Positions 9,213 to 18,043 of a stretch of 64,000 nucleotides of DNA are shown here, piece by piece. Each line of letters opens with the position of its first letter. The first letter of the stretch is position 1. The DNA comes from an uncultured Massilia sp. GTDB lineage: Bacteria; Pseudomonadota; Gammaproteobacteria; Burkholderiales; Burkholderiaceae. Location: the NCBI GenBank assembly GCA_946481275.1, contig CAMLMV010000022.1, positions 41,406 through 105,405 on the forward strand, given 5' to 3'. A model generated the notes under the pieces. It saw only the letters and a program-made list of their open reading frames with translations, made no database searches and was not told the origin of the DNA. Position numbers and translations under genes: made by a program.

Positions 9213-9490
9213 ATGCCATTAAAGATAATCACGGTCGGCGACAAAATCGATCATGCGGACACAGTCATTAGCGGTTCCCCGGCCCACGACATTCGGGACG
9301 CGCAATCGCCAGGCTTGGTGATCAGGTCAACTGCCCACAGTCGTATCCCGGCGGTAAACCGCATAGCGTGAACAAGATCATCACCGCACACAGCACATTA
9401 ACCGTCAACGGCACGCCAGTGGCGGTCGAGGGCTGTACAACGGAATGCGGGTGCAAACTGCTCGGGCGCTTGCCGGCAACGGTCGGCTAA
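9213..9490 (+). pseudogene. Frameshifted PAAR-domain spike-tip protein
   Basis: PAAR proteins cap the VgrG spike and carry effectors. From the ATG at 9213 the frame reads IITVGDKIDHADTVISG-SPAHDI, the first half of a PAAR repeat. The second half, AIARLGDQVNCPQ, then HSTLTVNGTPVAVEGCTTECGCKLLG and a TAA stop, lies in another frame starting at 9302. Between HDI and AIAR there are 8 bases where an intact PAAR gene has 9, so a single-base deletion near 9294-9301 explains the break. The first frame runs on to a stop at 9371 as nonsense. A sequencing error cannot be excluded. Confidence 0.85.
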
Positions 9491-9501
9491 AGCTCCTGTC
9501 G

Positions 9502-10125
9502 CTAGCTGCGTCCGCTCCGCAACCCCTCCAGATACGGATCAATCACACACTTCCCCAACGCCAGCAGATCGAAATCCTGCGGATCGAACATCCAGTTGCG
9601 GATCAGCCCATCGATCATGGTCCACAACCCCAGGGCAACCTGAGTCGGATTCACATCGCGCGAGATCAGGCCCTTGTCGATGGCCAGCCCGATCCGCCGT
9701 TCGGCCCGCGCCATCCAGTTCGCCATATTGTCCTTGCGCCGCTGCCGCACGGCGTCCATCTCACCCACGAACTCCACCTTCAAGGTCGCGATCTCGAACA
9801 CGCGCCGCGCGCCCGGATCGTTCACCGTCCGGTCCAGCACCGCCAGCATGTGGTTGCGCAGGTCGACGAGGGGGTCGTCCGACTCCACTTGGTCCAGTAC
9901 CTGCATTTCCGCTTCCAGCGGCAGGATCGCCCGCTCCATCATCGCGTTGAACAATGCCCCCTTGTCGTCAAAGTGCCAATAAATGGCGCCGCGCGTCACA
10001 CCGGCCGCGGTTGCGATATGCTGCAACGTTGTACGAGAAACACCCTGTTCGACGAACAATTTTTCAGCAGCATCCAAGATGCTGTCGCGGGTCGCTGCCG
10101 CCTCTTCTTTTGTTCTGCGGGCCAT
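9502..10125 (-). CDS. TetR/AcrR-family repressor of the adjacent RND efflux operon
   Basis: This is a 207-residue transcriptional repressor. The N-terminal helix-turn-helix (about residues 12-57: TRDSILDAAEKLF, then GVTRGAIYWHFDDKGALF) is the classic AcrR/TtgR/MtrR type; the rest is the ligand-binding helical domain. It is divergent from the RND efflux operon with an AcrR-like operator in the shared gap, so it very probably represses that operon and itself until a drug binds. Its 3' end lies 11 bases from the PAAR remnant. Which AcrR/TtgR/MexR-type name fits cannot be decided from sequence alone. Confidence 0.92.
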   Translation of the reverse strand: MARRTKEEAAATRDSILDAAEKLFVEQGVSRTTLQHIATAAGVTRGAIYWHFDDKGALFNAMMERAILPLEAEMQVLDQVESDDPLVDLRNHMLAVLDRTVNDPGARRVFEIATLKVEFVGEMDAVRQRRKDNMANWMARAERRIGLAIDKGLISRDVNPTQVALGLWTMIDGLIRNWMFDPQDFDLLALGKCVIDPYLEGLRSGRS

Positions 10126-10162
10126 CCGCTTGACTCTCCGTTTTTATAGGTAGGAAACATTA

Positions 10163-10186
10163 AACATACACTCGTGATAGTATATC
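10163..10186. promoter_or_regulatory. AcrR/TtgR-like operator
   Basis: The motif ACATACACTCGTGATAGTAT lies in the 157-base gap between the tetR and RND adaptor starts. It is an imperfect palindrome (ATAC...GTAT arms) and, aligned by eye, agrees at most positions with the known E. coli AcrR box ACATACATTTGTGAATGTAT. Its place in the divergent promoter region fits repression in both directions. Confidence 0.6.
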
Positions 10187-10282
10187 GGGGTTTTCCCAAA
10201 AGTCTGTAGTAAAACCGCCTGTCGTGCCGAAGAAGTGTGGCTGGACGGTTTTATTCTTTTTTCCACAAGAAGGAAGCATTGA

Positions 10283-11533
10283 ATGCGCTCTGCCAACTCC
10301 TCCTCCCTCACCCTGTCCGGATCGCCGGCCGCCAGGATCGCCGCGTGCACCCTGGTCGCCGTGGCCATGCTGTCGGCCTGCGGCTCCAAGGATAACGCCC
10401 AGGCCGGTCCCGGCCCCGCCGGCGCCAAGATGCCGCCCCCGCAGGTCGGCGTCATCACCACGAAGATCCAGCCGGTCGCACTCGAGACCGAACTGCCGGC
10501 CCGCGTCGAGGCGATCCGCACGGCCGAAGTGCGCGCCCGCGTCAACGGCGTCGTGCTGAAGCGCCTGTTCACCGAGGGCAGCGTGGTCAAGCAGGGCCAG
10601 TCGCTGTTCCAGATCGATCCCGAGCCTTACCAGGCCCAGTTGAACGCCGCCCAGGCCGCACTCGGCCGCGCCCAGGCGAACCTGACCTCCACCGCCGCCA
10701 CGGTCGAGCGCTACAAGCCGCTCGTCGAGGCGCAGGCCGTCAGCAAGCAGGAATTCACGAACGCCGTCGCCGCCCAGAAGCAGGCCGAGGCGGACGTCAA
10801 TTCGGCCAAGGCCCAGGTGCGCATCGCGAAGATCAACGCCGACTACGCGAACGTGTATGCCCCGATCTCGGGCCGCATCGGCCGCGCGCTCGTGACGGAA
10901 GGCGCGCTCGTCTCCGCCACGGAAGCGACGCAGATGGCGCTGATCCAGCAGACCGACAACGTCTACCTGAACATCACCCAGTCCGCCGCCGAACTGCAGC
11001 GCCTGCGCAAGAACGCCGGCGACAAGGGCCTCGGCGGCACCGTGCCCGTGACCGTCGTGGCGGACGACGGCACCGTGCTGCCGGTCAAGGGCAAGCTGCT
11101 GTTCTCGGACATCACCGTCGACCCGACGAGCGGCCAGATCACGCTGCGCGCCCAGGCGCCGAACCCGGACAACGCCCTGCTGCCGGGCCAGTACGTGCGC
11201 GTGCGCCTGGCGCAGGCCGAGCTGCCGAACGGCATCCTGGTGCCGCAGCAGGCCGTCACCCGCGGCGGCCCGAACGGCGATACGCTGACGGTGATCGGCC
11301 CGGACAACAAGCCGACCCCGCGCACGGTGAAAATCGGTTCGCAGAACGGCGAGAACTGGGTCGTCACCGATGGCCTGAAGGAAGGCGAGCGCGTGATGGT
11401 GGACGGCTTCCAGAAGCTGCAGATGCTGCCGCCGGGTACGCCGGTGCAGCCGGTGCCCTGGACGCCGGTGGGCGCCCCCGCAGCGCCGGCCGCGGCCAAT
11501 GCACAGGCGTCCGCCGCGCCCGCCGGCAAGTAA
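10283..11533 (+). CDS. RND efflux periplasmic adaptor subunit (AcrA/MexA-like lipoprotein)
   Basis: This 416-residue membrane-fusion protein bridges the inner-membrane pump and the outer-membrane channel. The signal sequence ends in the lipobox LSAC (Cys33), so it is lipid-anchored in the inner membrane facing the periplasm. It shows the lipoyl halves (RVNGVVLKRLFTEGSVVKQGQ and YANVYAPISGRIG), an alpha-hairpin between them rich in Ala, Gln and Lys, and a beta-barrel domain. The ATG follows AAGGAAG. The pump gene begins 30 bases downstream. Family identity is clear; substrates cannot be read from the sequence. Confidence 0.95.
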   Translation: MRSANSSSLTLSGSPAARIAACTLVAVAMLSACGSKDNAQAGPGPAGAKMPPPQVGVITTKIQPVALETELPARVEAIRTAEVRARVNGVVLKRLFTEGSVVKQGQSLFQIDPEPYQAQLNAAQAALGRAQANLTSTAATVERYKPLVEAQAVSKQEFTNAVAAQKQAEADVNSAKAQVRIAKINADYANVYAPISGRIGRALVTEGALVSATEATQMALIQQTDNVYLNITQSAAELQRLRKNAGDKGLGGTVPVTVVADDGTVLPVKGKLLFSDITVDPTSGQITLRAQAPNPDNALLPGQYVRVRLAQAELPNGILVPQQAVTRGGPNGDTLTVIGPDNKPTPRTVKIGSQNGENWVVTDGLKEGERVMVDGFQKLQMLPPGTPVQPVPWTPVGAPAAPAAANAQASAAPAGK

Positions 11534-11563
11534 GCAGGCAAGGCTAGATAAACAGGAACCACA

Positions 11564-14500
11564 ATGGCACGTTTTTTTATTGACCGCCCCATTTTTGCCT
11601 GGGTGATCGCGCTCTTCATCATGGTGCTTGGCGGCGTCGCCATCAAGCAGCTGCCGATCGCGCAATATCCCACCGTGGCGCCGCCGTCGATCGTCGTCAG
11701 CGTCGCCTACCCCGGCGCTTCCGCGCAAACGCTGGAAGATTCCGTCATCTCCGTCATCGAACGCGAAATGAACGGTGCCGAGGGCATGATCTACATGGAG
11801 TCGACCAGCCAGGCCAACGGCACCGGCTCCATCACGATCAGCTTCGAGACCGGCACCAATCCCGACCTGGCCCAGGTCGACGTCCAGAACCGCCTCGCGC
11901 GCGCGACCCCGCGCCTGCCTGCCGCGGTGACCCAGCAGGGCGTGCGCGTCGACAAGGCCCGTTCGAACTTCCTGCTGTTCACGATCCTCTCGTCCGACGA
12001 CCCGACCTGGGACACCGTCGCGCTGGGCGACTACGCGTCGCGCAACGTGCTGCCGGAGATCCAGCGGATCAAGGGCGTCGGCCAGGCGCAGCTGTTCGGT
12101 ACCGAAAAAGCGATGCGCATCTGGATCGATCCGGCCAAGCTGGTCGGCTTCAACCTGTCGCCGGATGACGTCAACACGGCGATCCGCCAGCAGAACGCCC
12201 AGGTGGCATCCGGCACGATCGGCGACCTGCCCGTGGCCAAGGGCCAGCAGATCACCGCGACCGTCGTCGTCACGGGCCAGCTGGCCACCGTCGAGCAGTT
12301 CGGCAACATCGTGCTGCGCGCGAATCCGGACGGCTCCACCGTGCGCCTGAAGGACGTCGCCCGCATCGAGATCGGCGGCCAGGCGTACGCCACGTCGACC
12401 CGCCTGAACGGCAAGCCGTCGACCGGTATCGGCGTGCAGCTGTCGCCGACCGGTAACGCGCTGGAAACCGCGAAGCTGATCAAGGCACGCATGAATCAGC
12501 TGCAGAAGTACTTCCCGAAAGGCATGAAGTACTCGATCCCCTACGACAGCACGAAATTCATCCAGATCTCGATCAGCCAGGTGGTGGAAACCCTGATCGA
12601 GGCCGTGATCCTCGTGTTCATCGTGATGTACGTGTTCCTGCAGAATATCCGCTACACGATCATCCCGACCATCGTCGTCCCCGTTGCCCTGCTGGGCTCC
12701 TTCGCGACCCTGCTCGCGATGGGCTTCTCGATCAACGTGCTCACCATGTTCGGCATGGTGCTCGTGATCGGTATCGTCGTCGACGATGCGATCGTGGTGG
12801 TGGAGAACGTCGAACGCATCATGTCCGAGGAAGGCCTGCCCCCGCTGCAGGCGACGCGCAAGGCGATGGGCCAGATTTCCGGCGCCATCATCGGCGTGAC
12901 GGTCGTGCTGATGTCGGTGTTCGTGCCGCTCGCGTTCTTCGCCGGCGCGGTCGGCAACATCTACCGCCAGTTCTCGATCGTGATGGTGTCGTCGATCGGC
13001 TTCTCGGCATTCATGGCGCTGTCGCTGACGCCGGCCCTGTGCGCGCACCTGCTCAAGCCGGTGGAAGCGGGCCACCACATGGAGAAGAAAGGCTTCTTCG
13101 GCTGGTTCAACCGCACATTCACGACGGGCGCCAAGCGCTACGAAGGCATCGTCGGCAAGATCCTCAAGCGCTCCGGCCGCGCGCTGGTCGTGTTCGTCCT
13201 GCTGGTCGGCATCGTCGGCCTGATGTTCGCGCGCCTGCCGAACTCGTTCCTGCCGAACGAGGACCAGGGCTACATCATCGCCAACATCCAGCTGCCGCCG
13301 GGCGCCACCGCCGAGCGCACCAACGTCGTGCTGCACGCGATGGAAGACTACGTGCTGAAGCAGCCGGAAGTGGCCGACATGGTCGCGGTGACGGGCTTCT
13401 CGTTCACGGGCCAGGGCCAGAACATGGGCCTCGCGTTCATCCCGCTGAAGTCGTGGGACGAGCGTAAAGGCCAGGGCCAGAGCGCGCAGGACCTCGCGGG
13501 CCGCATCACCGGGCACATGATGGCGCTGCGCGATTCGTTCATCTTCGTCGTGAGCCCGCCGCCGATCCCGGAGCTGGGCCGCGGCACGGGCTTCTCGTTC
13601 CGCCTGCAGGACCGCGGCGGCATGGGCCACGCCGCCCTGCTCCAGGCGCGTAACCAGCTGCTGGGCATGGCGATGCAGAGCAAGGTGTTGACGGGCATCC
13701 GTCCGGAAGGCCTGGAAGATGCGCCGCAGCTGAAGCTGAACATCGACCGCGACAAGGCGCAGGCCCTGGGCGTGACGTTCGGTGCCATCAACACGGCCCT
13801 GTCGACGTCGCTCGGTTCCGCGTACGTGAACGACTTCCCGAACGCCGGCCGCCTGCAGCGCGTGATCGTGCAGGCCGACGCGCCGGAGCGCATGCAGCCG
13901 GAAGACCTCCTGCGCATCAACGCCCTGAACACGAAGGGCCAGCCGGTGCCGCTGTCCGCGTTCGCGACGACGCAGTGGATCACGGGTCCGATGCAGACGT
14001 CGCGCTACAACGGTTACTCGTCGATGAGCATCACGGGCGACGCCGCGCCGGGCTATTCGACCGGCCAGGCGCTGGACGAGATGCAGGCGCTGGCCGCCAA
14101 GCTGCCGGCCGGCTTCGCGTATGAATGGACCGGCCAGTCGCGCGAGGAGATCCTCGCCGGTTCGACCGTGTTCGTGCTGATCGGCTTCGCGCTGCTGGCC
14201 GTGTTCCTGGCCCTCGCCGCGCTGTACGAGAGCTGGTCGATCCCGGTCGCCGTGCTGCTCGTCGTGCCGCTGGGCGTCCTTGGTTCGCTGATGGCGGCGT
14301 CGATGCGCGGGCTGCAGAACGACGTGTACTTCAAGGTCGGCCTGATCACCATCATCGGCCTGGCCGCGAAGAACGCGATCCTGATCGTGGAATTCGCGAA
14401 GGACCTGCAGGCGCAGGGCAAGTCGCCGTTCGAAGCGGCGCTGCAGGCGGCGCACCTGCGCTTCCGTCCGATCATCATGACGTCGCTCGCGTTCATCCTC

Positions 14501-14719
14501 GGCGTGCTGCCGCTGGTGGTCGCCAGCGGCGCCGGCGCCGCGTCGCAGCGCGCGATCGGTACCGGCGTGATGGGCGGCATGCTGACGGCGACGGCACTGG
14601 GCGTGTTCTTCGTGCCCGTGTTCTTCGTGGTCATCCGCGGATTCTTCAAGGGCAGCGAACGCCAGCGCAAGAAGTACGCGCACGAAGAAGAAAACACTGT
14701 CATCGACTCGAAAATCTGA
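11564..14719 (+). CDS. RND multidrug efflux pump, HAE1 family (AcrB/MexB-like)
   Basis: This 1051-residue trimeric proton-driven pump of the inner membrane starts MARFFIDRPIFAWVIALFIM, the standard AcrB start. The proton-relay aspartates fall at D407-D408 in VVDDAIVVVENVER, exactly as in AcrB, and the relay lysine is K936 in AAKNAILIVEFAKD. Twelve membrane helices and two large periplasmic loops are present, and the length is that of AcrB. It is the second gene of a complete tripartite operon; the channel gene starts in the TGATG overlap. Hydrophobic drugs, detergents or solvents are expected substrates from the family. Confidence 0.97.
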   Translation: MARFFIDRPIFAWVIALFIMVLGGVAIKQLPIAQYPTVAPPSIVVSVAYPGASAQTLEDSVISVIEREMNGAEGMIYMESTSQANGTGSITISFETGTNPDLAQVDVQNRLARATPRLPAAVTQQGVRVDKARSNFLLFTILSSDDPTWDTVALGDYASRNVLPEIQRIKGVGQAQLFGTEKAMRIWIDPAKLVGFNLSPDDVNTAIRQQNAQVASGTIGDLPVAKGQQITATVVVTGQLATVEQFGNIVLRANPDGSTVRLKDVARIEIGGQAYATSTRLNGKPSTGIGVQLSPTGNALETAKLIKARMNQLQKYFPKGMKYSIPYDSTKFIQISISQVVETLIEAVILVFIVMYVFLQNIRYTIIPTIVVPVALLGSFATLLAMGFSINVLTMFGMVLVIGIVVDDAIVVVENVERIMSEEGLPPLQATRKAMGQISGAIIGVTVVLMSVFVPLAFFAGAVGNIYRQFSIVMVSSIGFSAFMALSLTPALCAHLLKPVEAGHHMEKKGFFGWFNRTFTTGAKRYEGIVGKILKRSGRALVVFVLLVGIVGLMFARLPNSFLPNEDQGYIIANIQLPPGATAERTNVVLHAMEDYVLKQPEVADMVAVTGFSFTGQGQNMGLAFIPLKSWDERKGQGQSAQDLAGRITGHMMALRDSFIFVVSPPPIPELGRGTGFSFRLQDRGGMGHAALLQARNQLLGMAMQSKVLTGIRPEGLEDAPQLKLNIDRDKAQALGVTFGAINTALSTSLGSAYVNDFPNAGRLQRVIVQADAPERMQPEDLLRINALNTKGQPVPLSAFATTQWITGPMQTSRYNGYSSMSITGDAAPGYSTGQALDEMQALAAKLPAGFAYEWTGQSREEILAGSTVFVLIGFALLAVFLALAALYESWSIPVAVLLVVPLGVLGSLMAASMRGLQNDVYFKVGLITIIGLAAKNAILIVEFAKDLQAQGKSPFEAALQAAHLRFRPIIMTSLAFILGVLPLVVASGAGAASQRAIGTGVMGGMLTATALGVFFVPVFFVVIRGFFKGSERQRKKYAHEEENTVIDSKI

Positions 14720-16143
14720 TGAGCACCATGAAACGACTTACTCCCCTGGCCCTCGCCCTCGTGCTGGCCGGCTGCGTGAACCTGGCGCCCAAGTACGAGC
14801 GCCCGGCGGCGCCGGTGGCGGGCGCATTCCCGACCGTGGAAGGCACCGTCAACAGCGGCAACGCCGTCGCGAACGAGGCACCGGCCGCCATCGCGTGGCA
14901 GCGCTTCTTCACCGATCCGCGCCTGCAGCAGCTGATCACGGCGGCCCTGGCCAACAACCGCGACCTGCGCGTCGCTATCCTCAACATCGAGGCGGCCCGG
15001 GCGCAGTACCAGATCCAGCGCTCGAACCAGTTCCCGGCCATTAACGCCGGCATCACGGGCCAGCGCCAGACGACGGGCAAGGACCAGCCGATCAGCAGCG
15101 TGTACCAGGCCGGCCTCTCGGTGTCCGCGTTCGAGCTGGACTTCTTCAGCCGCGTGCGCAACCTGTCCGACGCCGCGCTGGCGCAATTCCTCGCCACCGA
15201 GGAAGCGCGCAAGACGGCGCAGATCAGCCTGATCGCGCAGGTCGCCAACACGTACCTGACGTTCCTCGCGGACGAGGAATTGCTGGCCCTGACGCAGCAG
15301 ACGCTCAAGACGCGCGAGGAATCGCTGCGCCTGACGAACCTGCGCTTCGAGAACGGCGTCTCCTCCAAGCTCGACCTGCAGCAGGCCGTGTCGCTCGTCG
15401 AACAGGCGCGCACCACGCTGGCCCAGGCCCAGCGCCAGCGCGCGCAGGACCTGAACCTGCTGACGCTCCTGATCGGCCAGCCGATCCCGGACAACCTGCC
15501 GGCCGGCGCCACGCTCGCGACGACGAACCTGCCGGACCTGCCGGCCGGGATGCCGTCCGACCTGCTGGCCGTCCGCCCGGACATCCGTTCGGCCGAGCAG
15601 CAGCTGATCGCCGCCAACGCCAACATCGGCGCGGCGCGCGCGAACTACTTCCCGCGTATCACGCTGACGGGCAGCGCGGGCACGGCCAGCTCCGAGCTCT
15701 CCGGCCTGTTCAAGAGCGGCACGTTCGGCTGGACCTTCGCGCCGCAGGCAATCCTGCCGCTGTTCGACTTCGGCCGCACCCGCGCCGGCGTCGAGAGCGC
15801 CCGTGCCCAGCGCGACATCGCCGTCGCGCAGTACGAACGGTCGATCCAGACCGCGTTCCGCGAAGTGGCGGACGCGCTGGCCGGCCAGGCCACGTACAGC
15901 GAACAGCTGCGCGCCCAGCAGGCCGTGGCGGCCGCCGAGACGGACCGCTTCAACCTGTCCGACCTGCGCTACCGCAACGGCACCGCGAGCTACCTGGACC
16001 TGCTGGACGCCCAGCGCTCGCTCTTCACCGCGCAGCAGCAGGCCATCCAGGCCAACCTGCTGCGCCTGCAGAACCAGGTCACGCTGTACCGCGTGCTGGG
16101 TGGCGGCTGGAGCGAGGCGGGGCCGGCGACGGCAGCGCGCTGA
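14719..16143 (+). CDS. RND efflux outer-membrane channel (OprM/NodT-family lipoprotein)
   Basis: This 474-residue TolC-like channel completes the tripartite pump. A lipobox LAGC gives an acylated Cys19. Two repeats of the outer-membrane-efflux domain follow, with the typical NLAPKYERP start and late motifs RPDIRSAEQQLIAANANIG and SYLDLLDAQRSLFTAQQ. The start overlaps the pump's stop (TGATG); a second ATG three codons later (14728) is also possible. Tandem hairpins follow the stop and probably end the operon. Confidence 0.95.
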   Translation: MSTMKRLTPLALALVLAGCVNLAPKYERPAAPVAGAFPTVEGTVNSGNAVANEAPAAIAWQRFFTDPRLQQLITAALANNRDLRVAILNIEAARAQYQIQRSNQFPAINAGITGQRQTTGKDQPISSVYQAGLSVSAFELDFFSRVRNLSDAALAQFLATEEARKTAQISLIAQVANTYLTFLADEELLALTQQTLKTREESLRLTNLRFENGVSSKLDLQQAVSLVEQARTTLAQAQRQRAQDLNLLTLLIGQPIPDNLPAGATLATTNLPDLPAGMPSDLLAVRPDIRSAEQQLIAANANIGAARANYFPRITLTGSAGTASSELSGLFKSGTFGWTFAPQAILPLFDFGRTRAGVESARAQRDIAVAQYERSIQTAFREVADALAGQATYSEQLRAQQAVAAAETDRFNLSDLRYRNGTASYLDLLDAQRSLFTAQQQAIQANLLRLQNQVTLYRVLGGGWSEAGPATAAR

Positions 16144-16148
16144 TCTTC

Positions 16149-16237
16149 CGCGCGGAATCATTTCCGCGCGCCATTGCACGATCCCGACCGGGGCCGGCCG
16201 CGATTTCGGTATCATGAAATCGCAGGCCGGCCCCGGT
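16149..16237. terminator. Tandem hairpins after the RND operon
   Basis: Hairpin 1 has a 9-bp perfect stem (CGCGCGGAA at 16149-16157, TTCCGCGCG at 16162-16170) with a 4-base loop. Hairpin 2 has an outer 13-bp perfect stem (16187-16199 with 16225-16237) and an inner 8-bp stem (16200-16207 with 16216-16223), an 8-base loop and one bulged A. Neither has a T-run, so they may act as roadblocks or RNA-stabilising structures and not as simple intrinsic terminators. Confidence 0.6.
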
Positions 16238-16356
16238 TCTACATTGCATGCACGGGCGGCCCCGGCAGCCGTCGCCGGACGGCGTCCGCCAGGACCGCAA
16301 CGCGCGCCGAGCCCGGCCTGTCCGGCACGGTCGCCCCTTGCGCCGCGCCCCACGCC

Positions 16357-17250
16357 ATGCGACATTTTTTTCGTGCACATTGGAAAGCCATCGTCGCCAT
16401 CGTCCTGCTCGTGCTGCTGGCGCTGGTGACCGTGAACCCCGGCGCCGCCATGCCGGAGCCGCCGCTGGCCATGCGCCTGCGCGCGCACGTGACGGCACTC
16501 GCGGCCGGCGCGCCGGATGCCACCGCGCGCCGCGCGGACGCCGCGGCCTATATCGACGGCGTGCTGCAGGCGGCCGGCTACGCCGTGCGGGACCGCGGCG
16601 GCGCGGACCACCGGCACCGCATCGAAGCCGTCCTCACCGGCGTGGCCCCCGGGGAGAAAGCGGCGCGCACGTTCATCGTCGGCGCCCGCTACGATGGCGC
16701 GCCCGGCGCCGATCCCGAAACCGTGGGCACTGCGGCGGCCGTGCTGGAACTGGCGCGGCTGCTCTCAAGCGTGCGTCCGAGCAGCGGCACCGAGATCCGC
16801 TTCGTGTTCTTCCTCGCGCCGAAAGCCGCCGTTCCCCCGCCGGCAGCGGCAAACCTGGACGACCGGGCCGACGCGCCCGACGAGCGTTCGGGCAGCTTCA
16901 TCGCGTACGTCGGCAGCCTCGCCTCGTCGCGCCAGGTGCAGGATGCGCTGTCGGCGTTCCAGAGCGTCGCGGCCGGGCCGGCGCACGGCCTGGCGACGCC
17001 GGCCTACATGCAGGGCGTGACCCTGTCCGACCGCGCCGCCCGGCACCATCCCGGCGCCGGGCTGCCCGCCCTCGTCCTCACGGACACCTCGTTCACGCGC
17101 TTCCCGTACCGCCAGGCGGAAGAGGATGGGCAGGACCGCGCACCGGAGGCGGACGAACCACCCGAGCAGGTCATCTTTGCCGGCATGGCGCGCGTGGTGA
17201 GCGGCCTCGCGCGCACACTCACGGCGCTCGCCGCGGGACAGCGCGGGTAA
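16357..17250 (+). CDS. Membrane-anchored M28-peptidase-like protein lacking zinc ligands
   Basis: The 297-residue protein has an N-terminal membrane anchor (about residues 10-28, VAIVLLVLLALVTV) and a domain with the layout of M28 aminopeptidases: GARYDGAPGADPE-(x)4-AAAVLELARLL followed by EIRFVFFLAPK. In active members these read GAHYDS...DN...LLELARLL and EE; here the His, the Asp and the Glu pair are all replaced, and the late HYH-type motif is also lost (FTRFPYRQAEED). It is probably inactive. The ATG at 16357 is chosen because the open frame further upstream runs through the hairpin. It overlaps the convergent aquaporin gene by 32 bases. Confidence 0.65.
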   Translation: MRHFFRAHWKAIVAIVLLVLLALVTVNPGAAMPEPPLAMRLRAHVTALAAGAPDATARRADAAAYIDGVLQAAGYAVRDRGGADHRHRIEAVLTGVAPGEKAARTFIVGARYDGAPGADPETVGTAAAVLELARLLSSVRPSSGTEIRFVFFLAPKAAVPPPAAANLDDRADAPDERSGSFIAYVGSLASSRQVQDALSAFQSVAAGPAHGLATPAYMQGVTLSDRAARHHPGAGLPALVLTDTSFTRFPYRQAEEDGQDRAPEADEPPEQVIFAGMARVVSGLARTLTALAAGQRG

Positions 17251-17962
17251 GACCCGGGCCGCCCGCCACCGTGGCGCCCGCCGTGGTCTGTCGCTGCGCG
17301 CGCGGATACAGCCAGCCGAAGATGACCGTTGCCGCCGCGGCGCCGGCCAGCTGGGCCAGCACATAGCCCGGCACGTCCGCGAGCCGGATGCCGGCGCACG
17401 TGCCGGTCGCCGCGCGGGCCAGCGTGAGGGCGGGATTCGCGAACGACGACGATGCCGTGAACCAGTACCCCGCCACGATGAACAGGGCCGCCGCATACGG
17501 CGTCACGTGCGGGCGCGTGCGCGCGCAGCCGATGATCGTGGCCAGCAGGCCGAACGTGGCGACGCCTTCGCTCCACCACAGCGCCGCGCCCGTGCGCGCC
17601 TGCGTCGCGGCCGCGAACACGGGTTCGCCGAACATCCCGTGCGCGATCGCCACGCCGGCGAATGCGCCGGCCACCTGCGCCGCGACGTAAGGCAGCACGA
17701 GCGCGCCCGGCAGGTTGCGCTGCCATGCTTCGGACAGGGTGACGACGGGATTCAGGTGCGCGCCCGAGACGGCGCCGAACGCCAGGATCAGGACGACGAG
17801 GCCGCAGCCGGAGGCGATCGAATTGACGAGCAGCGCGATGGCCGCATTGCCGCCCGCCAGCCGGTCGCCCATGACGGCGGACCCGACGACGACGGCCAGC
17901 AGCAAGGCGGTGCCGAGCCCCTCGGCGACGAGGCGGCGGAACAGTTGGTCGAAGTGCTTCAT
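17219..17962 (-). CDS. MIP-family channel (aquaporin-like)
   Basis: This 247-residue inner-membrane channel has six hydrophobic helices and the two half-helix motifs of aquaporins: HLNPV at N71 and FANPA at N176. The first box is NPV and not NPA, a change seen in several bacterial aquaporins and aquaglyceroporins of the AqpS-like type. Water, glycerol or metalloid passage is possible; no arsenic genes are nearby to support the last. It is a single gene with no operon partner. Confidence 0.88.
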   Translation of the reverse strand: MKHFDQLFRRLVAEGLGTALLLAVVVGSAVMGDRLAGGNAAIALLVNSIASGCGLVVLILAFGAVSGAHLNPVVTLSEAWQRNLPGALVLPYVAAQVAGAFAGVAIAHGMFGEPVFAAATQARTGAALWWSEGVATFGLLATIIGCARTRPHVTPYAAALFIVAGYWFTASSSFANPALTLARAATGTCAGIRLADVPGYVLAQLAGAAAATVIFGWLYPRAQRQTTAGATVAGGPGLTRAVPRRAP

Positions 17963-18043
17963 GACACGTATTGTGGGGGAGCGCCCCGCCCCGGAGTACC
18001 GCCGTTCCGGTCTGTTCAGCCGATACGAAGACGCAGGGCCGGC

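Noticed and set aside
10160..14683. Very long open frame antisense to the RND operon (about 1500 codons), and similar long antisense frames opposite flagellar, spoT and fliD genes
   Set aside because: High-GC coding DNA leaves antisense frames free of stops. Their translations are Arg/His/Asp-rich, without any recognised domain, and lie opposite clear genes.
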